Positions 1-7,889 of a DNA stretch of 9,827 bases are shown here, in pieces (the first letter of the stretch is position 1; the number at the start of each line of letters is the position of its first letter). The stretch is from Caldithrix sp. Its GTDB lineage: Bacteria > Zhuqueibacterota > Zhuqueibacteria > Oceanimicrobiales > Oceanimicrobiaceae. A model generated the notes under the pieces. It was not told the DNA's origin. It made no database searches and was given only the letters and a program-made list of their open reading frames with translations. The position numbers were made by a program, and so were the translations under genes. Location: positions 1 to 9,827 of the forward strand of contig SMXE01000163.1 of NCBI GenBank assembly GCA_004357015.1. The letters are read 5' to 3'.

Positions 1-902
1 TCAATGTTCGCCTCTGGATATATGCGGCCCTGTTCATAGGGTTCGCAATCAAGGTCCCGATCTTCCCGTTTCACACGTGGCTGCCCGATGCCCACGTTGA
101 GGCGCCCACAGCCGTCAGCGTGATTCTGGCGGGCGTGCTGCTGAAAATGGGAACCTATGGCATGCTAAGAATCAGTTTTCCGATGCTGCCCGACGCCATG
201 AAGTGGCACTATTTTGCCTACGGTTTAGCGATTTTTGGTTTGATCAACATTCTCTATGGCGCGTTTTGCGCCATGGCCCAGAAGGATCTGAAAAAATTGG
301 TCGCCTATTCCAGTATCAGCCACATGGGCATCGTGCTTCTTGGCATGTCCGGCCTGACCTCGCTTGGCATGAACGGCGCAGTCATGCAGATGTTCAACCA
401 CGGCACAGGTACTGCCATGCTCTTTCTCCTGGTGGGTGTCATTTACGACCGCGCACATCACAGAGACATCGACGGGTTTGGCGGCCTGTTTGTGCGAATG
501 CCCATTTATGGCGGCATTATGGCTTTGGCATTCTTTGCCGGATTGGGGTTGCCCGGACTCTCAAGCTTCATCAGCGAAGCGTTTTCATTTCTCGGAGCCT
601 TTGGATCAGAGGTGTTTGACCTGCGCTGGATTACCGTGATTTCGACTATCGGCATCATCATCACGGCGGGCTACTTCTTGTGGACCTATCAGCGCATGTT
701 TCTGGGGGAACTCAATCCGAAATATGCCGACCTGCCGGAGATCAATGGCCGCGAACTATTTACGCTTGTTCCCATCGCGGTACTTGTAGTCGTGCTTGGA
801 ATTTATCCTGCACCTTTGTTGGATTTGATGAAGGTATCGCTTAATGAACTTGTTGAGGTGGTTAAGACTGCTGGTACACCTACGCTTATGGGGCTGAACT
901 AA
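1..902 (+). CDS. nuoM: NADH-quinone oxidoreductase subunit M (3' part)
   Basis: This is one of the antiporter-like membrane subunits of respiratory complex I, which couples NADH oxidation and quinone reduction to proton pumping. The reading frame is open from base 3, so the gene begins before the window; a GTG at 120 is internal and not a start. Family signatures are visible: FPFHTWLPDAHVEAPTAVS across bases 66-122, then ILAGVLLKMGTYG with the channel lysine, QKDLKKLVAYSSISHMG, a histidine-bearing helix (QMFNHGTGTAMLFL), and GLPGLSSFISEAFSFLGAF, which carries the late-helix glutamate. The product is strongly hydrophobic throughout. The stop at 900-902 lies 12 bases before nuoN, which is the usual nuoM-nuoN order. 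Assignment as M rather than L rests on the downstream nuoN and the ISEAFSF-type motif. Confidence 0.95.
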   Translation, partial: NVRLWIYAALFIGFAIKVPIFPFHTWLPDAHVEAPTAVSVILAGVLLKMGTYGMLRISFPMLPDAMKWHYFAYGLAIFGLINILYGAFCAMAQKDLKKLVAYSSISHMGIVLLGMSGLTSLGMNGAVMQMFNHGTGTAMLFLLVGVIYDRAHHRDIDGFGGLFVRMPIYGGIMALAFFAGLGLPGLSSFISEAFSFLGAFGSEVFDLRWITVISTIGIIITAGYFLWTYQRMFLGELNPKYADLPEINGRELFTLVPIAVLVVVLGIYPAPLLDLMKVSLNELVEVVKTAGTPTLMGLN

Positions 903-914
903 AGAAAGCGAATC

Positions 915-2426
915 ATGGATTATTCATCGATCATTCAGAGCAATATCAATAGTCTGGCCTACTTTGTGCCTGAGTTGCTTCTCACGGGCATTGTCCTCGC
1001 AATGGTTATTGCTGACCTTTTTTTGAAGAAGGAGCATTCGCCGTGGATGTCAATAATAGCGTTGGCAGGCGCTGTGGTCGTGTTTCTGGCGGTCATTGCG
1101 CAATACGATCTTGGCAGCCGCTCCATCTTCAGCGATATGCTCGTGGTCGATCCTTTTTCGCTCTTTTTTAAGCTGCTCTTTCTGGCTTCTGCGGTTTTGG
1201 TCATTTTTCTTTCCATCGGTTCGGTTGAATTGGCAGGCAGACCCGTTGGCGAGTATTTCACCCTGCTCATGGCGCTGACCCTTGGTATGTTTCTGATGGC
1301 GTCTGCCACCAACTTGTTGACGATATATATTTCTATCGAGCTTGTCAGCGTAATATCTTTTGTCTTGGCGACGTACTTGAAAACCCGCAGACGCTCGAGT
1401 GAAGCGGGTTTGAAATATGCGATTTACGGCGCTTTTTCTTCAGGCTTGATGCTCTTTGGCATCTCAATCCTCTACGGTCTGACAGGCACCTTCAATATCT
1501 ACGAGATAAGTGAAATTCTGGCCGGACGCGTGACAAACGAACTCGCGTTGCTGGTCTCGGTTCTTCTGATCATCGCCGGGTTCGGCTACAAAATTGCCTC
1601 GGTGCCATTTCATTTCTGGGTGCCGGATGTTTACGAAGGTGCGCCTACACCCATCACCGCTTTTCTGTCTGTCGGTCCGAAGGCGGCGGGATTTGCCGTT
1701 CTTATTCGGTTTTTCAATGTGGCGCTGGTCTCGCATAGCGGTAACGGCGCCACTGAGTGGCTTGCGCTTGGCGGAATTGACTGGCCGCAAATTCTTGCGG
1801 TCATCGCAGCTGCCACCATGACGCTTGGAAATCTTGTCGCTATTATGCAGAACAATATCAAGCGCCTGCTGGCTTACTCGAGTATCGCACATGCAGGTTA
1901 TGCGCTGATGGGGACCGTTCTGCTTTCTGAGCAGGGCGTTTACGCAACTATGTTCTATTTGGTGGTATATTACCTAATGAACGTGGGTGCGTTTCTCGTG
2001 GTGATTATCTTTCAGGACATTATTGGCAGTGAAGACATCAATGACTGGAAAGGACTTGCTTACAAAGCGCCAATTCCGGCAATTGCGATGGGTATATTTC
2101 TATTCTCATTGACCGGGTTGCCACCGACCGCGGGGTTTGTTGGGAAGTTTTATCTGTTTGCGGCTGTGGTCAAAGCAGGGCCGGCATTTTACTGGCTTGC
2201 GGCGGTTGGCTTACTCAACAGCGTGGTTGCACTTTATTACTACGCCCGAGTTGTGCGCGCAATGTTCCTGGAGAAAAGTGAGGATGAAGCTGTCAGCCTG
2301 ACGGTTTCTCCATATTACGTGACGCTTCTGGCAGTCCTTGTGATCCCTACCCTCGTTCTGGGTGTCTACTGGGCGCCCCTTGCGGACCTGGCGAATTATT
2401 CAGTGGAATTCTTACGCGCACTCTAA
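915..2426 (+). CDS. nuoN: NADH-quinone oxidoreductase subunit N
   Basis: This is a membrane proton-pumping subunit of complex I, homologous to NuoM and NuoL and to Mrp antiporters. It is 503 residues and complete, which is normal for NuoN. Key charged residues of the proton path can be seen: Glu142 in YISIELVSV, Lys167 (AGLKYAIYGAFSSG), Lys226 (GYKIASVPFHFWVPDVYEGAP), Lys256 (SVGPKAAGF), Lys316 (NNIKRLLAYSSIAHAGY) and Lys411 (GLPPTAGFVGKFYLF). About fourteen hydrophobic segments fill the length. The ATG at 915 is chosen because the preceding gene stops 12 bases earlier. The ribosome site (AAAGAAAG) is weak, so coupling to nuoM translation is likely. No further nuo gene follows, so this is probably the operon's last gene. 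Confidence 0.96.
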   Translation: MDYSSIIQSNINSLAYFVPELLLTGIVLAMVIADLFLKKEHSPWMSIIALAGAVVVFLAVIAQYDLGSRSIFSDMLVVDPFSLFFKLLFLASAVLVIFLSIGSVELAGRPVGEYFTLLMALTLGMFLMASATNLLTIYISIELVSVISFVLATYLKTRRRSSEAGLKYAIYGAFSSGLMLFGISILYGLTGTFNIYEISEILAGRVTNELALLVSVLLIIAGFGYKIASVPFHFWVPDVYEGAPTPITAFLSVGPKAAGFAVLIRFFNVALVSHSGNGATEWLALGGIDWPQILAVIAAATMTLGNLVAIMQNNIKRLLAYSSIAHAGYALMGTVLLSEQGVYATMFYLVVYYLMNVGAFLVVIIFQDIIGSEDINDWKGLAYKAPIPAIAMGIFLFSLTGLPPTAGFVGKFYLFAAVVKAGPAFYWLAAVGLLNSVVALYYYARVVRAMFLEKSEDEAVSLTVSPYYVTLLAVLVIPTLVLGVYWAPLADLANYSVEFLRAL

Positions 2427-2521
2427 GTGGCGCGGCCGGAATATTCGCCCGTTCTTTGTCGTTCTATTTGTAATTCCAGCCCCTCGTCCGATTTAGTGGT
2501 GTCATTCTTCGTCAGGTATCG

Positions 2522-3961
2522 ATGAAAATAGTTGCTCGCCACAGTCCTCTTGCCTACTTAATCAGTATCCTGACATTGATCAGCGGGTATGCGTTTATCT
2601 CTGCACGCTGGAGTAATAAATCTGAATCATATTTTACTATTGAGCAGTCATCAGGAAAGCACGTTCTTTCTGCTGCCGATGAACCCAGCCGATTTGTCCC
2701 CTCTCTACATGTGAATAGTGAATCAAACATCAGTAAGAGCACGTTTGCGCTGACCGTTCCTTCAATGAAGAAAAGAAACTCGGGCATCCCGGCTGCATAC
2801 ATGGCGCTGGATGAGATTGAAACCAGCATCGATCGTCTGCTCCGGACTTATCCTGACCTTATCTACCGCGAACAAATCGGAACAAGTACGACGCTTGGCC
2901 TGCCGATCTGGGGCATAAAGATTTCTGACCATGCTCGTGAATCCCAGGATGAGGCTCGGATATTGTTTGCTGGCGTATATCACGCCCGTGAGCCTATTGG
3001 TTCAAACATTTGCCTTGCCCTGATGCAGCGGCTTTGTTCTGGCTATGGCAGGAACGAGCAGATCACGAAATGGGTCAACTCCCTGGAGATCTGGTTTGTG
3101 CCGGTGGTCAACCCGGACGGCTATCGCTATATTTTTGAGAACAGTCGCACCTTTCCGTGGTGGCGCAAGAATCTAAGGGACAATGATGGGAATGGCCGTT
3201 TCGACCCGCTTTATGATGGCGTCGATCTGAACCGAAATTATGACTTTAACTGGAAGGATGGAGGCGATGACAAACCCGGCAGTTGGTTCTACCGCGGTGC
3301 AGACCCGTTCTCAGAAAACGAAACACGGGCGATCCGGGACCTGACGCTGCGCGAAAACTTTGTGATCGGCATTTCTTACCACAGCTACGGTGAATCCATC
3401 CTGTTTCCATGGGGCAATTTCAAACGTCCGCCTGACCTTGACTTGATTGTTAATATCGCCACCAAGATGGCCGCACGGATCCGGCGAGAATCTGGCTACG
3501 GAAATTATTCCGTATTGCCGCTCAACGGTCTGGTGGGCCAGAGTTCGATCTGGATGTACGGACATCTGCGTGTCTTCGATTACATTGTCGAAGTTGGCAC
3601 CGAATACTTTCCCGCTGCCGAGAAAGTTCCGTCCATTGTAGACGAGAATGTTCACGGCGCCTTTTACCTGCTTGAGCGAATGTTGGGCACTGGCATTAAA
3701 GGACACGTTTTTGATTTGCATTCCCGGCAGCCACTCCTGGCGAAGATCAAAGTCCGGGGTTATCATGCAGACCATGTGAATTCGAGGCGGACCGAGCCGG
3801 AATCCGGCGCATTCTATCGCTTGTTGAAACAGGGGAACTATACCTTGGAGATCGTTGCAGATGGCTATCATAGAAAGGTGCTGCCCGCAGTGAGGGTAGA
3901 GAAAGGCGAGGTGGCCGAATTGGAAATTGGTCTCATCAGAAAGAATGGCTATACTTACTAA
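2522..3961 (+). CDS. Exported M14 family zinc carboxypeptidase with C-terminal regulatory-like domain
   Basis: This is a metallocarboxypeptidase of the M14 (carboxypeptidase A/T) type, expected to remove C-terminal residues from peptides outside the cytoplasm. The 479-residue protein starts with a hydrophobic stretch at residues 9-27 that fits a signal peptide or anchor. The catalytic domain runs from about residue 93 to 388. Zinc ligands are His154 and Glu157 in YHAREPIG and His287 in ISYHSYGES. The substrate-binding Asn/Arg lie in VDLNRNYDFNW (around 237-239), VNPDGYRY is at 196-203, and the catalytic glutamate is Glu357 in DYIVEVGTEY. Residues 392-470 resemble a transthyretin-like carboxypeptidase-regulatory domain (IKGHVFD ... 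GNYTLEIVADGY). Its start is 95 bases after nuoN, with a poor ribosome site and no clear promoter. It converges with the next gene, with 49 bases between them. The natural substrate cannot be read from the sequence. Confidence 0.9.
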   Translation: MKIVARHSPLAYLISILTLISGYAFISARWSNKSESYFTIEQSSGKHVLSAADEPSRFVPSLHVNSESNISKSTFALTVPSMKKRNSGIPAAYMALDEIETSIDRLLRTYPDLIYREQIGTSTTLGLPIWGIKISDHARESQDEARILFAGVYHAREPIGSNICLALMQRLCSGYGRNEQITKWVNSLEIWFVPVVNPDGYRYIFENSRTFPWWRKNLRDNDGNGRFDPLYDGVDLNRNYDFNWKDGGDDKPGSWFYRGADPFSENETRAIRDLTLRENFVIGISYHSYGESILFPWGNFKRPPDLDLIVNIATKMAARIRRESGYGNYSVLPLNGLVGQSSIWMYGHLRVFDYIVEVGTEYFPAAEKVPSIVDENVHGAFYLLERMLGTGIKGHVFDLHSRQPLLAKIKVRGYHADHVNSRRTEPESGAFYRLLKQGNYTLEIVADGYHRKVLPAVRVEKGEVAELEIGLIRKNGYTY

Positions 3962-4010
3962 TCTGAAGTATTCATGAATCTTGCCACGGAGGCCAGGCGA
4001 AAATTGTCCC

Positions 4011-5270
4011 CTACTTGGCAAGAGGCGCATCCAACTTGCGCTCCAATCTTTGCAATCGATACTTGAGATCTTCTCCGTACTCGTCCCAATCCGTGCGCCG
4101 GCCCAAATTAGCCAGAATCATCATTTCTTTGAGCGCTTTGTCAACGAACTTTTTTGCCGCCGAAACATCCTTCACGCGGTGTTCGTAGTGTTTGGCTAAT
4201 TCAATGTATGGCAATGGGTGAAATCGTTTTGTTTCCACGCATGCCTGCCAGGCTTTAACTGCTCTGTTCCACTGATTCAGTTTCTTATACGCGTAAGCCA
4301 TCCGAATGAGCAGTTCCTGCTCGTTTGACTCATCTGCGCCATTTTCAAGATGACTTTGGTACAAGCGGCCGGCTTCGCCGTACCTGCGGCACGCCTCATA
4401 GAGCTTGCCGACCCTGAGCAATTCCTCTCCGTTCTCGCAGTGGCGCAAGGGGTCTTGCAAAACATGCATGGCTTTTGCCATCAGCGCAACCATGGAGAGA
4501 ATATCCTGCTGATTGTGATAAAAGACAGACTTGAGCGGACCTGCATCCTTCGTTCTCAGGTAGTCAAAATACGTGATGGGGATGAGATAGCCGGGGATGT
4601 CGCCTTCCCGCGTATTCTTGATCAGGTGCTGCTCGGCAGTCGCTAGCGAGCAGTCCGGCAACCGGTGTTTCCACAGCCGGCGCACAGTGTGCAGAAGGTC
4701 AAAATGGCGAACAGTCTGAAACTCGCTTTTCAATCCCTGGTAAATGTAGCGGGAGTTAAGCAACGGTATGTCATAGGATTTTCCGTTGTAGCTCACGATG
4801 ACCTGAAAACGACTGACCAGCTTGGCCAGCGTTTCCATCAGAGCATGTTCCTCGTCGAAGTCGTTCATGAAATACTGCACGACTCGAAATTCGGAATCTT
4901 GGAAATAACCAACGCCCACCAAAAAGGCGCACGTACCTGCGCCGCCGGAAAGTCCTGTGGTTTCCGTGTCGATAAAAAGCGTTTGTTCTAATTCGACTGC
5001 ACCGAATTCCGGATCATTGACCAGAAGATGAAGGAGGGAGGCATCGCTCTCAAGATAGGATAGCAGAGGCACTACCCCGTGTCTGTAATCAACAGGATGT
5101 GTCTTTTCCAGGCAGAAATACCGGCCAGACGGTGTTTCGACCATCTGCCCACCGAGAAGTTGTTCGATATTCGCAGGACCGGGCAACGAGTCGACACGTT
5201 GCTGCGACACAATCTTGTTCTTGTTGCGTGGCAGCTTGTCAATTAATTGCAGGCGTTCCTTGATGTCCAT
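4011..5270 (-). CDS. Ribonuclease H-like DEDDh exonuclease with TPR repeats, YprB/MrfB-like
   Basis: This is predicted to be a metal-dependent 3'-5' exonuclease of the RNase H-like superfamily. The acidic residues sit in order: Asp101 and Glu103 in FIDTETTGLSGGAG, Asp167 in YNGKSYDIPLLNSRY, and His252/Asp256 in YHNQQDILSM, giving a DEDDh-type site. After residue 280 the protein becomes helical repeats like TPRs (EELLRVGKLYEACRRYGEAGRLY; MAYAYKKLNQWNRAVKAW; PYIELAKHYEH). Domain order and the 419-residue length match Bacillus subtilis YprB (MrfB), which acts with the helicase YprA (MrfA) in repair of mitomycin damage. No helicase is present here, so partner and role are inferred. It lies 55 bases downstream of the slipin gene on the same strand and is possibly co-transcribed. 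Its ribosome site is not obvious. Confidence 0.85.
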   Translation of the reverse strand: MDIKERLQLIDKLPRNKNKIVSQQRVDSLPGPANIEQLLGGQMVETPSGRYFCLEKTHPVDYRHGVVPLLSYLESDASLLHLLVNDPEFGAVELEQTLFIDTETTGLSGGAGTCAFLVGVGYFQDSEFRVVQYFMNDFDEEHALMETLAKLVSRFQVIVSYNGKSYDIPLLNSRYIYQGLKSEFQTVRHFDLLHTVRRLWKHRLPDCSLATAEQHLIKNTREGDIPGYLIPITYFDYLRTKDAGPLKSVFYHNQQDILSMVALMAKAMHVLQDPLRHCENGEELLRVGKLYEACRRYGEAGRLYQSHLENGADESNEQELLIRMAYAYKKLNQWNRAVKAWQACVETKRFHPLPYIELAKHYEHRVKDVSAAKKFVDKALKEMMILANLGRRTDWDEYGEDLKYRLQRLERKLDAPLAK

Positions 5271-5325
5271 ATTTGTGCGTGCCTGAGCGGCGTTTCCGGC
5301 CTGGTTTCGACCGACGAGACCAGCG

Positions 5326-6072
5326 CTACTTCTTATCGCCGAAGAAGTGGCTCATCAGGTCAACCGGCAATGGGAAAATGATCGTCGAGTTGTTCTCGGC
5401 CGCCACTTCCGTTAGCGTTTGCAAGAAGCGCAATTGTACGGAAATAGGATTTTTGCTCATGATTCCCGCTGCTTGCGACAGCTTTTCGGATGCCTGAAGT
5501 TCACCTAACGCATGAATGACTTTGGCCCTTCTTTCTCTTTCGGCTTCTGCCTGTTTTGCAATGGCGCGCTGCATTTCCTGCGGCAGATCCACATGCTTGA
5601 TTTCAACCAGCGATACTTTAATGCCCCACGGGTCGCTGTGGCTGTCGACGATTTCCTGTAAATTGGCGTTTATTGTTTCCCGGGAGGCCAGCATCTCATC
5701 CAATTCGTGGCCGCCGAGCACACTGCGGAGTGTCGTTTGCGCCAGTTGTGAAGTCGCGTACAGGAAATCTTCCACTTCGGTTATTGCCTTTGATGGGTTC
5801 ATCACGCGAAAATAGAGCACGGCATTTACTTTAACCGAAACGTTGTCCTTTGTGATGACGTCCTGCGAAGGAATGTCCATCGCAACCGTGCGCAAGCTGA
5901 CCTTCACCATCCGGTCGATCATCGGGATTAGAAAGATCAATCCCGGACCTTTTGCCCCAACCAGACGACCCAGGCGAAAGACCACACCGCGTTCGTATTC
6001 CCGCAAAACCCTGATAGAGCTGGCGATGAGCATCATTGCAATAACAATTAGAACTCCAAAGAAAGGTTGCAT
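5326..6072 (-). CDS. Slipin / stomatin-like SPFH domain membrane protein
   Basis: This is an SPFH (band 7) protein of the prokaryotic slipin type, a membrane-anchored scaffold that forms large oligomers and is linked to membrane protein quality control. The 248-residue length is normal. Residues 4-20 form one hydrophobic anchor, followed by the classic start of the SPFH domain ([20 protein letters not shown], 20-39) and [17 protein letters not shown] (42-58). A charged coiled-coil [17 protein letters not shown] lies at 175-191, and a C-terminal QLRFLQTL segment (213-220) is typical of slipins. A near-perfect ribosome site sits 5 bases before the ATG. The upstream neighbour is an NfeD protease, the standard partner of slipins; in archaea the NfeD protease cleaves its stomatin partner. 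HflK/HflC are related, but those come as pairs and look different at the N-terminus. Confidence 0.93.
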   Translation of the reverse strand: MQPFFGVLIVIAMMLIASSIRVLREYERGVVFRLGRLVGAKGPGLIFLIPMIDRMVKVSLRTVAMDIPSQDVITKDNVSVKVNAVLYFRVMNPSKAITEVEDFLYATSQLAQTTLRSVLGGHELDEMLASRETINANLQEIVDSHSDPWGIKVSLVEIKHVDLPQEMQRAIAKQAEAERERRAKVIHALGELQASEKLSQAAGIMSKNPISVQLRFLQTLTEVAAENNSTIIFPLPVDLMSHFFGDKK

Positions 6073-6077
6073 GTTTT

Positions 6078-6083
6078 CCTCCT
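6078..6083 (-). promoter_or_regulatory. Strong ribosome binding site of the slipin gene
   Basis: On the minus strand the bases read AGGAGG, then AAAAC, then ATG: a full Shine-Dalgarno core at 5-base spacing. It fixes the slipin start at 6072. It is much stronger than the sites before the other genes here, which suggests high translation independent of the distant nfeD stop. Confidence 0.85.
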
Positions 6084-6108
6084 GTGTCCTTTAATTCCCT
6101 AATGCTTT

Positions 6109-6150
6109 GCTCATGAGATAACCTGCTTTTGGTCCAAGCATCTCTTGAGC
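6109..6150 (-). repeat. Imperfect hairpin in the slipin leader
   Basis: Arms GCTCATGAGAT (6109-6119) and ATCTCTTGAGC (6140-6150) are reverse complements except at one position. A second short helix lies inside, TGCTT (6124-6128) with AAGCA (6136-6140), leaving a TTGGTCC loop. The hairpin sits about 25 bases upstream of the slipin ribosome site, in the untranslated part of the transcript. No T-run follows on the minus strand, so it does not look like a terminator. It could be a stability or processing element, or a protein-binding dyad. Confidence 0.5.
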
Positions 6151-6189
6151 TATTGTTTTGGTGATTAACCCTAAAATACGCGTTTGGCC

Positions 6190-6268
6190 ATTGGCTTTTA
6201 ATTTTTGAAAAATTACATCGTGAATATCATTTCACCTGATAGCTAAAAGCTAATTGGCAAAAGCCAAT
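6190..6268 (-). repeat. Cluster of small inverted repeats after nfeD
   Basis: Three dyads lie in 80 bases: TAATTTTT-G-AAAAATTA (6199-6215), TAGCT-AAA-AGCTA (6240-6252) and ATTGGC-AAAA-GCCAAT (6253-6268). In addition, ATTGGCTTTT at 6190-6199 is the reverse complement of AAAAGCCAAT at 6259-6268, so the ends could pair over a longer distance. On the minus strand the first hairpin comes about 18 bases after the nfeD stop, and loops of TTTT or TTT are exposed. No long U-run follows, so termination would be partial at best. Confidence 0.5.
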
Positions 6269-6286
6269 CGCTCAATTTAGGTTCAA

Positions 6287-7621
6287 CTAAGCTTTCCGGA
6301 CTTTCAGGGAGAGACTTTCTACAGAAACGACGCGAACACGCTCTCCCTTCTTGATCGCGTCATCGCACAAGGCCTTCCAGATTTCACCATGTACCTTAAT
6401 TGTGCCTTCGGGGGTAAGTCTGGTTTGGGCAACGCCAATTTCGCCGACCATGCCCTCTGTGCCGGTGGTGACCTTTTTCCTGTGCGTTCTGAAAGCCAGT
6501 GAAAAAGCGAAAACAAAGAAGGCGGCAGTGATTAGAACGAATGAGATAACCAGGCTGATCGAAATGGAAATGACCGGGGCAAAAATGTCGGGAGGTTGCT
6601 CAAACAGCATCAGAGAGCCCAGACTCATGGAAATAATACCTCCAATGGTTAAAAGTCCATAACTGACGATCTGGACTTCCATAATGAACAAGACCAAGGC
6701 TAACAGGATAAGCAGCAAACCTGCGTAGTTCACTGGCAGCGTTTGCAGGGCAAAGAAGGCCAGAATCAGAAAAATCGCGCCCACCACGCCCGGGAAGATA
6801 GCGCCCGGATTGGAGAGTTCGAAAAAGATGCCGTAAATGCCCAGCATCAGCAAAATGTAGGCGATGTTGGGATTCGCTATTTTATCCAATAGTCTGTAGC
6901 GGAAATTCATCTCATGAACGACAACCGTGACATTGCTAGTGGAAAGTGTGTGAAAACCATCAGCGACTTCGACCTCCTGGCCATCTATTTGAGCCAAAAG
7001 CGAGTCGAGGGAAGGTGAGATAAAGTTGATCACGTTTAATTCAAGCGCCTCTTGCTCTGTTATGGAAACCGCTTCGCGCACTGCTTTCTCCGCCCATTCC
7101 GCATTGCGGCCGCGTTTTTCGGCAAGCGTTTTTACCTGCGCCACTGCATCGTTGGTGATTTTGTGGCTAAGTGCTGATGTAGAATCCGGGCCTCCGCCCC
7201 CGCCAATGTTCACGGGCGTTGCGGCGCCAATGTTGGTGCTCGGCGCCATGGCAACGAGATGAGCGGCATAACTAATGAATACGCCTGCCGAAGCTGCCCG
7301 CGCCCCGGAGGGAGCGACATAAACAATCACAGGAATTTTCGCCGCCAGAAAACGCTTGGTGATCTGCCGCGTCGATTCCAGCAGCCCGCCGGGTGTGTCT
7401 AACTCGATGATCAAACACTCGGCGTTTTCATCTTCCGCCTTAGTGATGGACGTTGTTATGAACTCTGCTGATACGGGACTGATGATGCTTTCGAGTTTGA
7501 TGACGTGAACAGTCTTCTTAGCAGCCGGCGCCTCGGATTGTTGCGAGAAACCGAAAGCTGCCAGCGCCACCGCGCAAACGATGCCTGAGAGCAGTCGGAT
7601 GGTTGCGTTTTGTCGTTTCAT
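6287..7621 (-). CDS. NfeD family membrane-bound serine protease (ClpP-class) with C-terminal OB domain
   Basis: This is a long-form NfeD protein: a periplasmic/extracytoplasmic ClpP-class protease domain, membrane helices, and a soluble OB-fold tail. The 444 residues begin with a signal peptide (roughly 8-26, ending AAFGFSQQ). The protease domain spans about 36-215: ELDTPGGL at 73-80, the nucleophile Ser111 in GARAASAGVFI, and the partner Lys154 in SHKITNDAVA, which matches the Ser/Lys dyad known from the archaeal 1510-N protease. Four to five hydrophobic helices follow (about 252-377), then the NfeD OB domain (about 387-443: GTEGMVGEIGVAQT ... GERVRVVSVESLSLKV). It precedes a slipin gene on the same strand, as expected of this pair, but with an unusually long 214-base spacer. 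The ATG at 7621 is supported by the signal peptide; its ribosome site is weak. Confidence 0.94.
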   Translation of the reverse strand: MKRQNATIRLLSGIVCAVALAAFGFSQQSEAPAAKKTVHVIKLESIISPVSAEFITTSITKAEDENAECLIIELDTPGGLLESTRQITKRFLAAKIPVIVYVAPSGARAASAGVFISYAAHLVAMAPSTNIGAATPVNIGGGGGPDSTSALSHKITNDAVAQVKTLAEKRGRNAEWAEKAVREAVSITEQEALELNVINFISPSLDSLLAQIDGQEVEVADGFHTLSTSNVTVVVHEMNFRYRLLDKIANPNIAYILLMLGIYGIFFELSNPGAIFPGVVGAIFLILAFFALQTLPVNYAGLLLILLALVLFIMEVQIVSYGLLTIGGIISMSLGSLMLFEQPPDIFAPVISISISLVISFVLITAAFFVFAFSLAFRTHRKKVTTGTEGMVGEIGVAQTRLTPEGTIKVHGEIWKALCDDAIKKGERVRVVSVESLSLKVRKA

Positions 7622-7753
7622 CTTTGATTATCTTCTGCTCAAGTAGTGCAAAATTTCTGAAAGTACGATGCTTACCAAAGAAGAAGTTTGGAAATCATCA
7701 TTGGAGTTCCGCAAATTTGCCTCGAATTGTGAAATAAACTTAACCATTCACCG

Positions 7754-7776
7754 AATGAAAAGCAATGATTTTCATT
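7754..7776. repeat. 8-bp inverted repeat in the nfeD upstream region
   Basis: AATGAAAA (7754-7761) and TTTTCATT (7769-7776) are perfect reverse complements separated by seven bases. The repeat lies about 135 bases upstream of the nfeD start and about 80 bases upstream of the 6S-like promoter, between divergent transcripts. It could bind a regulator. The AT-rich arms also make chance plausible, and I found no second copy. The rest of 7622-7854 shows nothing I can name. Confidence 0.3.
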
Positions 7777-7854
7777 TCAAGTGTTAGTGCTTATCCAGAC
7801 TCTGCTCGTCTCCCCGGAGGACTTGCTGATGGTGCAAGATCGGCAACTTTCCCC

Positions 7855-7883
7855 TTGACTTTTTGCGCTAGTTTTGCTAAACT
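7855..7883 (+). promoter_or_regulatory. Sigma-70-type promoter of the 6S-like RNA
   Basis: A -35 box TTGACT (7855-7860) is separated by exactly 17 bases from TAAACT (7878-7883). The latter is preceded by TGC, giving an extended -10 (TGCTAAACT). Transcription should start near 7890, just before the base-paired 5' end of the structured RNA. The match between predicted start and fold boundary supports both calls. Confidence 0.65.
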
Positions 7884-7889
7884 GATCAC

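Noticed and set aside
203..619. 138-codon open frame overlapping nuoM
   Set aside because: Shadow frame of a clearly coding nuoM; the translation is rich in Arg, His, Cys and Trp with no motif.
3980..4022. CTTGCCA / TGGCAAG inverted repeat between convergent genes as a shared terminator
   Set aside because: Seven-base arms with a 29-base loop, no T-run on either side, and it overlaps the nuclease coding end.
3311..4030. 239-codon open frame on the minus strand
   Set aside because: It lies antisense to the M14 peptidase, whose zinc and catalytic residues prove the plus-strand frame; no recognisable domain in the antisense translation.
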